Origin: an uncultured Bacteroidota bacterium | GTDB taxonomy: Bacteria > Bacteroidota > Bacteroidia > Flavobacteriales > Flavobacteriaceae | NCBI GenBank assembly: GCA_902561795.1 | Contig: CACERG010000006.1 | Location: 20,168 to 84,167, forward strand | DNA length: 64,000 nucleotides | Reading direction: 5' to 3' | Shown here: in pieces, positions 16,908 through 25,327 of the stretch | Layout: every line of letters starts with the position of its first letter | Position numbering within the stretch: position 1 is the stretch's first letter | Translations under genes and position numbers: made by a program | The notes under the pieces: model-generated | The model's database searches: none | Told to the model about the DNA's origin: nothing | The model's input: only the letters and a program-made list of their open reading frames with translations

Positions 16908-17441
16908 CTAAATAGCATAAATACTAATAAAAAATAATGTTATAAATATTAGTGATCTCAGTAAATGTTTGAGTCCCTTATTAACGTTTAGAAATTTAGT
17001 TGATGCAATATTCGCTGTGGCATAAACAGATTGAGTTAAATGTTTTCTGTAAGTGTTTTCATCATTTAGTACTTCTTCTAGAGAATCATAAAAGTTTTCA
17101 AAGTTTTTGTATTTAGATACATCCCCGAAAAATAATGGAGATTTTTTAACTGTAAAATCAAATCTTGGTAGAATACACATAACACATCTTCTTAAAGATG
17201 CGATAATAAAAAAAAAGGATACACCGAGAAGTAAAATGTGTACTACTCCGGAAAATCCTGAAGAAAAAGAATAAATATTTTCTTCATCCAATATGTCTAG
17301 TGTGTAACCTAAACCGAAAATTAGACTATAAATTGATATTATAGCCGTAGCTTTAACTTCGGCAAACTGAATCTGACCATAATTGTAATTGATAACATTC
17401 CAATAATCTTCAATATCAATATTTTTGAGTTTGCCGCTCAT
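16908..17441 (-). CDS. PycTM-like (DUF5706) membrane effector
   Basis: A 177-residue membrane protein whose pattern matches the Pycsar effector domain family PycTM (DUF5706). An N-terminal helix leads into FAEVKATAIISIYSL (TM1 about 31-49), TM2 is about 63-83 followed by RR and ILPRF, then SPLFFGD at 101-107 and a helical segment with LTQSVYATANIASTKF, and TM3 is about 161-177. In Pycsar anti-phage systems such proteins respond to cCMP or cUMP and damage the inner membrane. Here the gene is convergent with, and directly abuts, a class III cyclase gene, unlike the co-directional order of known Pycsar operons. Family assignment is by remembered pattern and should be tested by profile search. 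Confidence 0.7.
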   Translation of the reverse strand: MSGKLKNIDIEDYWNVINYNYGQIQFAEVKATAIISIYSLIFGLGYTLDILDEENIYSFSSGFSGVVHILLLGVSFFFIIASLRRCVMCILPRFDFTVKKSPLFFGDVSKYKNFENFYDSLEEVLNDENTYRKHLTQSVYATANIASTKFLNVNKGLKHLLRSLIFITLFFISIYAI

Positions 17442-17492
17442 AAGATTTTGTATATGGTTTATTAGTTACTTTTTTAAATATAAAAATTTAAA

Positions 17493-17660
17493 TTGAGAAA
17501 AATAAGAAGTAAAAGCTGCCAGCGATGTCAAAAAATTGAGAATGTTATGTATAGAGTAACATATCAAAAAAACCTTGGTTGGCAATTTTTATGTAAGCAG
17601 TGTGTGCTTGAGGTGAAAAATGATGCCTCATACAAATATGGGGGTACATGGAAAAAATGA
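17493..17660 (+). CDS. Small Cys4 zinc-ribbon-like protein (TTG start)
   Basis: A 55-codon frame starting at TTG 17493 and ending at TGA 17658-17660. The product reads LRKIRSKSCQRCQ near the start, then MYRVTYQKNLGWQFLC-KQC, ending YKYGGTWKK. Two CxxC pairs (SCQRC and LCKQC) spaced about 22 residues apart form a plausible zinc ribbon. The frame has a stop at 17481-17483, so TTG is the only sensible start; TTG is also used at 18289 and 18837. It sits in an otherwise empty gap between two minus-strand genes. No function is assigned; small Cys4 proteins often bind nucleic acid or act as assembly factors. Confidence 0.6.
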   Translation: MRKIRSKSCQRCQKIENVMYRVTYQKNLGWQFLCKQCVLEVKNDASYKYGGTWKK

Positions 17661-17672
17661 ATTATCAATTAT

Positions 17673-18113
17673 TTACTGCAGTTCTGGGCAAAGTATATCA
17701 AAACCTTGCTCAGCCTCATAAAAACTTGTTATGTTACTTGTTGGGTAAATTGAACTACACTCATCATAGGTTCTGAATAGTTCTCCCTGATTGTTGAGAT
17801 AGTAAGTAAAAGTTCCACAGTGATTTAATCTTTCACCGGTAACCCTGTAACCTAATTTTAATGTATCTGTACCACTTTTCAATATGGTATATTGAAATTC
17901 ATTACCTCTTATGTCCTTTGGATTTTCAGTAAATTCCAAACAAATTCCATCTTCAACAAGAATCAGTCTAAAAGGATCATTTTTAAAAATCTTGTAATTT
18001 GATCCTCTTGTCCAAACAATATCACTAACTTTTTCTAGAAATAATTCTTGCTTAGTTTCCTTACTACAGGAGAAGAGAACAATCAACATAAAGAGAAGTA
18101 AAATCTTTTTCAT
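17673..18113 (-). CDS. Hypothetical lipoprotein
   Basis: A 146-residue lipoprotein (lipobox LFSCS, Cys16) that I do not recognise. The mature part starts KETKQELFLEKVSDIVWTRG and looks like a single beta-rich domain of lipocalin-like size, with a few Cys residues (GICLEF, NHCGTF, DECSS, ILCPE) that could form two disulfides in the periplasm. It is read just downstream of a possible 29-residue membrane peptide gene, with only 3 bases between them, so the two may share a transcript. Confidence 0.65.
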   Translation of the reverse strand: MKKILLLFMLIVLFSCSKETKQELFLEKVSDIVWTRGSNYKIFKNDPFRLILVEDGICLEFTENPKDIRGNEFQYTILKSGTDTLKLGYRVTGERLNHCGTFTYYLNNQGELFRTYDECSSIYPTSNITSFYEAEQGFDILCPELQ

Positions 18114-18116
18114 AAT

Positions 18117-18206
18117 TCAATTTTTTTTCACGAAGTCTTTAGCAATAGCAATAAGCACAATAATCATGGTAATTACAACAACAACTGCTACACCTTTAGG
18201 AGTCAT
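18117..18206 (-). CDS. Possible 29-residue single-helix membrane peptide
   Basis: An ATG at 18204-18206 opens a 29-codon frame ending with TGA at 18117-18119. The product has a short polar start (MTPKG), a continuous hydrophobic run of Val, Ile, Ala and Leu of about 17 residues, and a charged end KDFVKKN. This is the expected layout of a tiny inner-membrane peptide. It begins 20 bases after an exact TAnnTTTG element and ends 3 bases before the lipoprotein start. Expression is unproven, and conservation in relatives would be the decisive test. Confidence 0.4.
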   Translation of the reverse strand: MTPKGVAVVVVITMIIVLIAIAKDFVKKN

Positions 18207-18225
18207 AGAATTTTTTTTAACTCTG

Positions 18226-18233
18226 CAAATATA
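18226..18233 (-). promoter_or_regulatory. Possible Bacteroidota -7 element
   Basis: On the minus strand TATATTTG matches TAnnTTTG exactly, 20 bases upstream of the 29-codon frame and 113 bases upstream of the lipoprotein ATG. The -33 region reads TTAA, only a weak match to TTTG. If real, it transcribes both the peptide and the lipoprotein. Confidence 0.35.
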
Positions 18234-18288
18234 AAAAAACAGCTGTATTGATTTAATTTAGTGTTGTAATTAATAAATAGATTTAAGC

Positions 18289-18747
18289 TTGATAAAATTA
18301 AGAGAAGCCAAAATAAAAGATTTATCTACGCTATTGGAATTCGAAAAAAGCCTTATCGAATATGAAAGGGCTTTTACTCCTAATCTAAAAAAAAGTGATT
18401 TCAATTATTACGATTTGGAATCTTATATTAAAAATCCTGAAATTTCAGTTGTAGTTGCAGAAAAAGAAAATTCTTTAATCGCTTCAGGGTATGCACTTAT
18501 TCGTTTAAACAAAACGTATAAAAACCCCTCACATATAGTATTTCTTGGATTTATGTATGTAGTACCGAACTATAGGGGTAAGGCAGTCAACAAAAAAATT
18601 TTAGATTACCTATTAGACTGGGGCAAAAAAAAGGGGTATTCAGAATTCCAACTTGATGTTTACGCTCCAAATCAAAGTGCAATAAAAGCCTACAAAAAAG
18701 CTGGATTTGAATTTGAAACAATTACAATGAGGTTAAATATAGAATAG
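18289..18747 (+). CDS. GNAT-family N-acetyltransferase
   Basis: A 152-residue acetyltransferase that moves an acetyl group from acetyl-CoA to an unknown amine. The core GNAT motif A is MYVVPNYRGKAVNKKILDYLLDWGKKKG (V-x-x-x-x-R-G-K), and motif B is LDVYAPNQSAIKAYKKAGFE. The start codon is TTG, which begins the expected N-terminal strand (IKLREAKIKDL). It is a single gene between a minus-strand lipoprotein and the plug-domain gene, with no clear operon partner. Confidence 0.88.
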   Translation: MIKLREAKIKDLSTLLEFEKSLIEYERAFTPNLKKSDFNYYDLESYIKNPEISVVVAEKENSLIASGYALIRLNKTYKNPSHIVFLGFMYVVPNYRGKAVNKKILDYLLDWGKKKGYSEFQLDVYAPNQSAIKAYKKAGFEFETITMRLNIE

Positions 18748-18836
18748 TCAACATTTGATATATTTAAAAACTATAATGATTAAGCTTTTTTTTTAAATTC
18801 TTTTATTTATTTTGTAATGACTATAAATTAATTGAA

Positions 18837-20381
18837 TTGAAGAAATACATACTAATTTTCTTAGTATTAAATCCAATAATGCTTTTCTGCCAACAGGGAA
18901 GAAACATTGACCTAGATGAAGTTGTCAATACTGCTGGAATAATTCCAAGAATAAATATAGACGGTTTGATCTATTCGGTCAGAGATAGAGATCAAATAAT
19001 GACAAACATTTTGAAATCACCTTTCTGGAAAAAGGGTTACAAGTTCACTATTAATCTTGAGGATTATGATACTGGGAAAAAATATTTTTATCAAAATAAA
19101 GGAAGACTAAGGATTTTAATAAATAATATTGAATTAACATCAAGGCACAATTTTAAAACATATAAAACAATCAATGAGCTTTTAAAAAATTCAGAAGATA
19201 TTTCTATCATTTCAAGTTCTGAATTTGTAAAAAAAGAATCAAACGAATTAAATCTTGACTATGTAGCTGGTCAACCAATTTATTCAGGAGCTGAAAAAGA
19301 AGAAGTCCCTGTAACGTTTATTAAAATAAGTTCCATTTTGGGGAGTGACGTAGTCTACAACAAAGCAAGAAAAGAAAGAAAAAAATTAAAAAAACTTTCA
19401 GATTTTAAGGTAATATCAGAAAAACAAGAGATTCCTGTTGCAGCTAATGGTCCAGGCGCGACTTTTTTGCAACCTGGAAGTGTTGCGACTATTGACCAAG
19501 TTAAATCAATAGAATTAGACAATGTTGATTTAACACAGAACATTGAAGATGACGGTGTGGTATACACCCCAAAATTAGTTAACGGACAAATTACTTTTAC
19601 AAAAAACGCAAAGCTTACAAGAATAAAAAAACAAAGTGAACGGTATAAAAGGATGGGTCTCAATGAATGGGGTATAGACGTAAACGCAAACACCTGGGCA
19701 CAAGCTTTAAGAGCTCATCTTAAAGGTAAGCAAACTTTTGTAACCAGTGACGGTTTCCCAGTACTTTTTGCAGCTGTAACTCTTGGAAGCCGACAACCTC
19801 AGCCAATGTGGGTTGTCGATGGTGTTTATTTAAACGAGGCACCTGTAAATGTGAGATCTTTGGCATATTTAATTCGTGAAGTAAATGTTTATAAATATGA
19901 TACAGCAAAGTTTGGCTCAAGGGGAGCTGCGGGGGTTATTGAAATTTTTACATTAAGTGGTTTTTCAGAAAGTACAGGTAGCTATAAAAGAAGTTTTGAG
20001 GTAAAAGGGAAAGAAAATATTAAGTTAATGGAGACGTTCCAAAGTTTTGAAAAACAATTTTTATCTAGAAGAGAAGAACTGAATGATGTGAGAAAAATTT
20101 TGATTCAACTCAATGAACCTGAAAGAGTTGATTCAATACAAGGATTATTAGAATCATTAACATTAAAAAGCTACTTATTTACTGCTAATTTTGCAATTAA
20201 TAACGCTGAATTTGAGATTGCTCCATATCTAGCACTTACTAAAATATCTGATGCTCAACTTCCTATACTAGAATCTATAGAAAAAAAATTATCTCCGCAG
20301 GTGAGAAAATCTAAATATGGGAAAAGGTTTATTGAATTTTTAGAAAACAAAAAACAAAAAGATTCGACAAATTTTCAATAG
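18837..20381 (+). CDS. Barrel-less TonB-plug-domain protein
   Basis: A 514-residue exported protein (signal peptide ending CQQG; TTG start). Around residues 305-380 it has the TonB-receptor plug pattern: PMWVVDGVYLNEAP, then LIREVNVYKYDTAKFGSRGAAGVIEIFT, which equals the usual VLKD..A..YGSRGA.GVI block. There is no C-terminal beta-barrel; instead a helical tail of about 135 residues follows. The N-terminal 300 residues are unassigned. A plug without barrel cannot be an ordinary TonB transporter, so it may be a secretin-like or regulatory periplasmic domain. It precedes the TPR lipoprotein by 74 bases on the same strand. Confidence 0.75.
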   Translation: MKKYILIFLVLNPIMLFCQQGRNIDLDEVVNTAGIIPRINIDGLIYSVRDRDQIMTNILKSPFWKKGYKFTINLEDYDTGKKYFYQNKGRLRILINNIELTSRHNFKTYKTINELLKNSEDISIISSSEFVKKESNELNLDYVAGQPIYSGAEKEEVPVTFIKISSILGSDVVYNKARKERKKLKKLSDFKVISEKQEIPVAANGPGATFLQPGSVATIDQVKSIELDNVDLTQNIEDDGVVYTPKLVNGQITFTKNAKLTRIKKQSERYKRMGLNEWGIDVNANTWAQALRAHLKGKQTFVTSDGFPVLFAAVTLGSRQPQPMWVVDGVYLNEAPVNVRSLAYLIREVNVYKYDTAKFGSRGAAGVIEIFTLSGFSESTGSYKRSFEVKGKENIKLMETFQSFEKQFLSRREELNDVRKILIQLNEPERVDSIQGLLESLTLKSYLFTANFAINNAEFEIAPYLALTKISDAQLPILESIEKKLSPQVRKSKYGKRFIEFLENKKQKDSTNFQ

Positions 20382-20455
20382 TTTTATTAAGATATTCAAT
20401 TATAAACCCTAAGTCTATATAGCAAATAACAAATTGATAACTCAAAACTAAAACC

Positions 20456-22045
20456 ATGAAAAAAATAATTTTTTTAATTCTAACCTTAATAATTGCCTCA
20501 TGTTCAGAGAAAAAAGATGTTTTAGAGATTCCACTCACATCTGATTCTCCTGAAGCAATTTCAATTTTATCAGAGGAATTATTTTTTAAGACAAATAAAA
20601 TTTCATCTGGACTAATTAATAGATTTTTTAATCCGGATCTTTATACAGCATTGAAGAAGGCATTAGAAATTGACCCTAATTTTGTATTTGCAAAAGCATT
20701 ACTTGCTGACTCAGATGACCAGTTAACAAGGAGTGATATGATATCATTGTTAGATGAATCTTTTAAAGCTCGAAATAGTGTTTCAGATATTGAAAAAGGA
20801 TTAATTGAAGCTATTTATTTTTATCGTGTTAATGGTGATAAAGTAAAAGCTGCTCAAATACTTGATAAGCTAGTATTGGATAATCCTGAATATTATTATT
20901 TAAGACTTTTTAACGGTAATTTTAAGAATTTTGTAATGTTAGATCCGAAAAGTTCTGAGAGTAACTGGAAAGAAGCATTAAAAATAAACCCCAATGCTGA
21001 TATTGCAAAAATCCTTTTAGCTCAACTTCATTTTGTAACTGTGCCAAATTTTGTGCTTTTAGAATCAGATGAAATAGACTTAGATTTTGCTAAAAAAATG
21101 ATTAAAGAAGTTGAAAAGAATAAACCAAATTCCTCAACTCCACAAAGACTTTTAGGGAATGTGTATAGAGTCGAGGGTGACTTTGATTCTTCATTAAAGG
21201 CCTATGAGAGTGCTATGAAACTTATCAAAGATAAAAGTAGTTCTTTATACGGTAATTTACTTCTAGTTAGTGGACATGTTTATTTATTTAAAGGTGAATA
21301 TGAAAAAGCAAGAGAATATTATAAGAAATCCACTGAAAACGGTTCAATTGGTAATATTGTAAACATTTTAGCTTGGTCGTCAAATTCATATTTGTATGAA
21401 AAAAAATATAATAAAGCTTTGATTGCAATTGGCGAATTACAAAAAATAGTGAGTAAATATGAGGTAGATCCTTTGACCAAAAATAATTTATTATTCAGGT
21501 GTGCTCAAGAAAAATTTATAGCTTATGGGCATAGCCAAATGAAGAACGAAACAAAACAAGTAGTCAGCGAGATTAGAGATATAGAAGATAAAATAAAATC
21601 TATTCGATTGGAAAACGTTAGCTCTGAATCTGAGAAAAGAAATATAGAATTACAAAGCGAACTGAGTCAATCTTTCTTTCAAATATGGTACAACATATTA
21701 TTTGGAGAGTATCAAATTGCAAGAGAATCTTTAAGAAATTTTTCACTCCTTTCAAGTGAATTTTTAAGTTTTGATTCTAAGGCCATGATAAACTTTTATA
21801 AGCTTTCAGGTTATTTGAATTTAATGGAGGGAAATGTTAACCAATCTATCTCATTTTATGAGCAAATCCCAACAGAATTACTGGAAGGCGATAATTATCA
21901 ACTATATTTTTATGCTTTAGCTAAAAAGGCTAACGGGAATACAAAAAAGAGTAATGAGTTATTTGATTATTTAGCCAATTACAATTTTGCAGGCTGGGAA
22001 AATTCAATAATCAGACCTTTAGCCAAAAACCAAATTAAAGATTAG
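20456..22045 (+). CDS. TPR-repeat lipoprotein
   Basis: A 529-residue lipoprotein (lipobox IASCS, Cys16). It is mostly helical with tetratricopeptide-like pairs: AKALLADSDDQL near residue 80, then RLLGNVYRVEGDFDSSLKAYESAM, GHVYLFKGEYEKAREYYKK and YLNLMEGNVNQSISFYEQI. The repeats suggest a protein-binding scaffold on the periplasmic side. It is 15 bases upstream of the second sensor phosphatase, so the pair is very likely an operon and the TPR protein may present a signal or partner to the sensor. Partner identity is unknown. Confidence 0.8.
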   Translation: MKKIIFLILTLIIASCSEKKDVLEIPLTSDSPEAISILSEELFFKTNKISSGLINRFFNPDLYTALKKALEIDPNFVFAKALLADSDDQLTRSDMISLLDESFKARNSVSDIEKGLIEAIYFYRVNGDKVKAAQILDKLVLDNPEYYYLRLFNGNFKNFVMLDPKSSESNWKEALKINPNADIAKILLAQLHFVTVPNFVLLESDEIDLDFAKKMIKEVEKNKPNSSTPQRLLGNVYRVEGDFDSSLKAYESAMKLIKDKSSSLYGNLLLVSGHVYLFKGEYEKAREYYKKSTENGSIGNIVNILAWSSNSYLYEKKYNKALIAIGELQKIVSKYEVDPLTKNNLLFRCAQEKFIAYGHSQMKNETKQVVSEIRDIEDKIKSIRLENVSSESEKRNIELQSELSQSFFQIWYNILFGEYQIARESLRNFSLLSSEFLSFDSKAMINFYKLSGYLNLMEGNVNQSISFYEQIPTELLEGDNYQLYFYALAKKANGNTKKSNELFDYLANYNFAGWENSIIRPLAKNQIKD

Positions 22046-22060
22046 TTTGGTTTAGACCTT

Positions 22061-25000
22061 ATGACAATAATAAAAAATATTTTTTGTTGTATTCTATTTT
22101 TTGGTTTGAGTCATTCGTTACTTGGACAGACTTCCTATTCTAAGTATAATCTCAGCTCAAATTATATCGAAAGTATTTTTTATGATAGGGATGGAAAGTT
22201 GTGGATTGGAACAGACGAGGGCTTAAACCTAATTACTAGCCATGATCAGTATCAATTCCTAGCTGACATCTCTGATGAAAAAGGCATACTAGATTCGGAA
22301 ATTTTCAAACTCATCAACTTGAAAAATGGTAATCTTGCAGCCTTCTCAATTAATGGTTTAAGTATATTTAATCCTAATGAATTTAATTTCAAACAGATTG
22401 CATTAAAATCTAAGCCGGTTTCTATCTATTTTGATATTAACACAGATTCTTATTGGATTACCACTGAGGAAAGCGGTATTGTAGTTGTTGATGATAAATT
22501 TGAAATAAAAAATGATTTTTCTTTTGATCCTTTAAATCCACTTTCTGTTTCGTCTTCAAGGTTTACAGGCGAAAATAAAATTGTTTTTGATAATCAAAAT
22601 GCTTTTGTTGGGACTAGCAATGGGTTTAACATTTTTAATAAAGAACAACAAACTTTTAAGAGATTTTATTCGGGGAAAAATGGATTGGATTCAAATCTAA
22701 TAATAGGAATTTTTAAGTTAGACAAGGATTCTGTTTTGGTTGCAACAGCTAATAAAATATTCCTTTTTGATATTTTGTCTGAAAAATTCAAACCCCTTAA
22801 TCTCGAAATAGAAACCTTGGATGAAATAATTCAGATAAGTACAAATGAATTCTTTTTATCAAGTGAATCTAGCGTTTATTCAATTCAACTATTAAATGAT
22901 TTAAGTTTTAAAAAAGAGTCAATACACAGTTTCAAATCTAAAAAATCAGCTAGTTTTAAAAAGTTAGAAGAAGGGATTTTAATTTTCAATCAAGACCTAG
23001 ATTATATTTTAAAGTTTGATACAAAATCTAAATCAATTTCCAAATATTTAGTTTTTAATAATATTAATGCTGTTGAAAAAATTAATTCAAGACTAATTAT
23101 TGGAACAGACCTTGGTATAATAGAAAAACCATTGTTTCAAAATATTATAAACACGAAGAAAAATGACAAAGATTTGTTCTTCTACGATAATAAATATAAT
23201 AATGAAACACGAGTCTATAAATCCCTTATTAAAATTAAATCAAATGGTTTGCAAAAATCATTTAGTATTCCTAAATCGATAGCAGTAAATAGAAACACTC
23301 TATTTGAAATAAATGATGATTATTTATTCATCTTTGATAATAAACTTCATGTATTTGATTTTAGTTCTAGATCATTTGAGACGAAGCTAACAACTTTTGA
23401 TGATTATCTTAAAGGTGAAATTACATCTATAAAGCTCATTGATAAATATTTGTACTTATCAACTGGGAATGGAATTGTTGGTATCAATATAAAAAAATCT
23501 AAGAACCCAAGAAAGTCATTCAGAAGCAGTATAGAAAAATTTGAATATAATAATTTACTTAACAATGAAGTTCCTAAATCATTCTCAGATATAGAAAAAG
23601 TTGGGAATTATTTTTTTGTTGGGAGTGAGAATGATGGGCTTTCACTTTATAAAAATGCCTTTAACCAATTGATTAAAAAATTTGATTATGAGAGGGAGAA
23701 TCTTAAAACACTTTCGTCTAAATCGATTGTCAAAATTTTCAATGATGATTTGGAAAATCAATTATTATTGGCGACAAGAGGTAGTGGCTTATTTACTTTA
23801 AATTTAAGTGATAGTTTATTTACAAATTACAATTTAAGTGATGGCCTACTTTCTAATAATATAAATGATTTCGCAAAAATTGATGGTAAAATTTGGATAC
23901 AATCTGGCAATGGGATTAATTTTTTTGAAAATGGGGTGCTAAGAAATATAAACCCTGATGATGGCATAAAAATAAATTCATTTCATAAAGAATCTATTCA
24001 TAAGCTGGATGGAAAAATATTTCTTACTGGTTACAAAAATTCACAAACTTTTAATCCAAATGATATTAAGAAATTCCAATCTTATAAACTCAAAGTTGGA
24101 GTTTTAAATATTACAGGATATGACGATGAAAATACTGGGAGAATTATACCAAAATCTGATAGCCTAATAACCATAGATGACGGTGTTAGTTCACTGGAAT
24201 TAAATCTTTTCACCAACGCTTCAAATAAAAATAATTTAGTCCAATATTCTTACAAAACTTCTTTCGGAGAAAAAATAATTGAAGTAGATAATTTCAAAAA
24301 TAAAATTAAGTTAAACTCTTTGCCATTTTATGATTCTCAAATACAAATTTTTGCAAAAGATGGTAATGGGAATAAAAACTCAAACACTCTCATTTTAAAT
24401 TTCTACAATATTCCCCCCTGGTGGTTAAGAATTGAGACAATTATTTTTTATGTTGTTTTCAGTATAATATCTATTTATTTGATTGTTAAGTTCAGAGAAA
24501 ATCAAACAAAGAAAAGAATTGAGGGAGAACGTAAATCTAAGGAACTTGAGGAAGCGAGAAATCTCCAAAATAGTCTTTTACCAAAAATTAACCCAGAAGT
24601 TGACGGTTATCAAATTAGTACATTTTTAAAATCAGCAACAGAAATTGGAGGTGACTATTATGACTTTTTCTATGAAAAAGGGAAATATTTTTATGCTATT
24701 TGCGGGGATGCAACGGGGCATGGTGTAATTTCTGGAATTATGGTTTCAGTAACAAAAGCCGCATTAAGCGGAATTCCCATGAGTTCACCGAGTAAAATTT
24801 TAGAGCAATTGAATGGAATTGTTAAAAAAGTAAATTTTGGAAGATTAAGAATGAGTTTAAGCGTTGCAAAAATTAATGAGGACTCAATTGAGTTAAGTTC
24901 TGCTGCAATGCCACCTACTTATTATTTTAATTCCAAAAAAAATAATCTTGAAGAAATTTTGGTTCCAAACCTACCTCTTGGCGGTATTCAAAGGGAAAAA

Positions 25001-25249
25001 TTTGACGGAATAAGACTAAACTTCAAAAAGGGTGATATAATTGTTATGATTTCTGATGGCCTTCCTGAATTACCTAATCCGAATGAAGAGATTCTCGATT
25101 ATGAGAAAGTTGAGCAGTGTTTAAAAAATAATTCAAAGAAAGGAGCTGAGGAAATAAAAGATGCATTAGTAAATCTTTCCGAAGAATGGTCAAATGGCAT
25201 GTTAAATCCTGATGATATTACAATTGTTGTAATTAAAAAAGCAGCTTAG
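22061..25249 (+). CDS. Second Reg_prop/Y_Y_Y sensor with PP2C phosphatase output
   Basis: A 1062-residue paralogue of the 8208 protein. A signal peptide (ending LLGQT) is followed by a propeller with typical repeats such as YDRDGKLWIGTDEGLN near residue 42, then a shorter Y_Y_Y-like segment, one membrane helix near 790-812, a coiled coil (EEARNLQNSLLPK) and a PP2C/SpoIIE phosphatase. Metal motifs GGDYYDF near 864, GDATGHG, ISDGLPEL and DDITIV are all present. The cytoplasmic parts of the two paralogues are much closer than their sensor parts, which fits different signals feeding the same output. It follows the TPR lipoprotein by 15 bases. Confidence 0.9.
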   Translation: MTIIKNIFCCILFFGLSHSLLGQTSYSKYNLSSNYIESIFYDRDGKLWIGTDEGLNLITSHDQYQFLADISDEKGILDSEIFKLINLKNGNLAAFSINGLSIFNPNEFNFKQIALKSKPVSIYFDINTDSYWITTEESGIVVVDDKFEIKNDFSFDPLNPLSVSSSRFTGENKIVFDNQNAFVGTSNGFNIFNKEQQTFKRFYSGKNGLDSNLIIGIFKLDKDSVLVATANKIFLFDILSEKFKPLNLEIETLDEIIQISTNEFFLSSESSVYSIQLLNDLSFKKESIHSFKSKKSASFKKLEEGILIFNQDLDYILKFDTKSKSISKYLVFNNINAVEKINSRLIIGTDLGIIEKPLFQNIINTKKNDKDLFFYDNKYNNETRVYKSLIKIKSNGLQKSFSIPKSIAVNRNTLFEINDDYLFIFDNKLHVFDFSSRSFETKLTTFDDYLKGEITSIKLIDKYLYLSTGNGIVGINIKKSKNPRKSFRSSIEKFEYNNLLNNEVPKSFSDIEKVGNYFFVGSENDGLSLYKNAFNQLIKKFDYERENLKTLSSKSIVKIFNDDLENQLLLATRGSGLFTLNLSDSLFTNYNLSDGLLSNNINDFAKIDGKIWIQSGNGINFFENGVLRNINPDDGIKINSFHKESIHKLDGKIFLTGYKNSQTFNPNDIKKFQSYKLKVGVLNITGYDDENTGRIIPKSDSLITIDDGVSSLELNLFTNASNKNNLVQYSYKTSFGEKIIEVDNFKNKIKLNSLPFYDSQIQIFAKDGNGNKNSNTLILNFYNIPPWWLRIETIIFYVVFSIISIYLIVKFRENQTKKRIEGERKSKELEEARNLQNSLLPKINPEVDGYQISTFLKSATEIGGDYYDFFYEKGKYFYAICGDATGHGVISGIMVSVTKAALSGIPMSSPSKILEQLNGIVKKVNFGRLRMSLSVAKINEDSIELSSAAMPPTYYFNSKKNNLEEILVPNLPLGGIQREKFDGIRLNFKKGDIIVMISDGLPELPNPNEEILDYEKVEQCLKNNSKKGAEEIKDALVNLSEEWSNGMLNPDDITIVVIKKAA

Positions 25250-25327
25250 CATAATTATTTTACGTACATTTTAATACCTTGTTTTATTAGTTTAACTTAA
25301 GAATAATTATCTTTTAAGGTCAACTTA

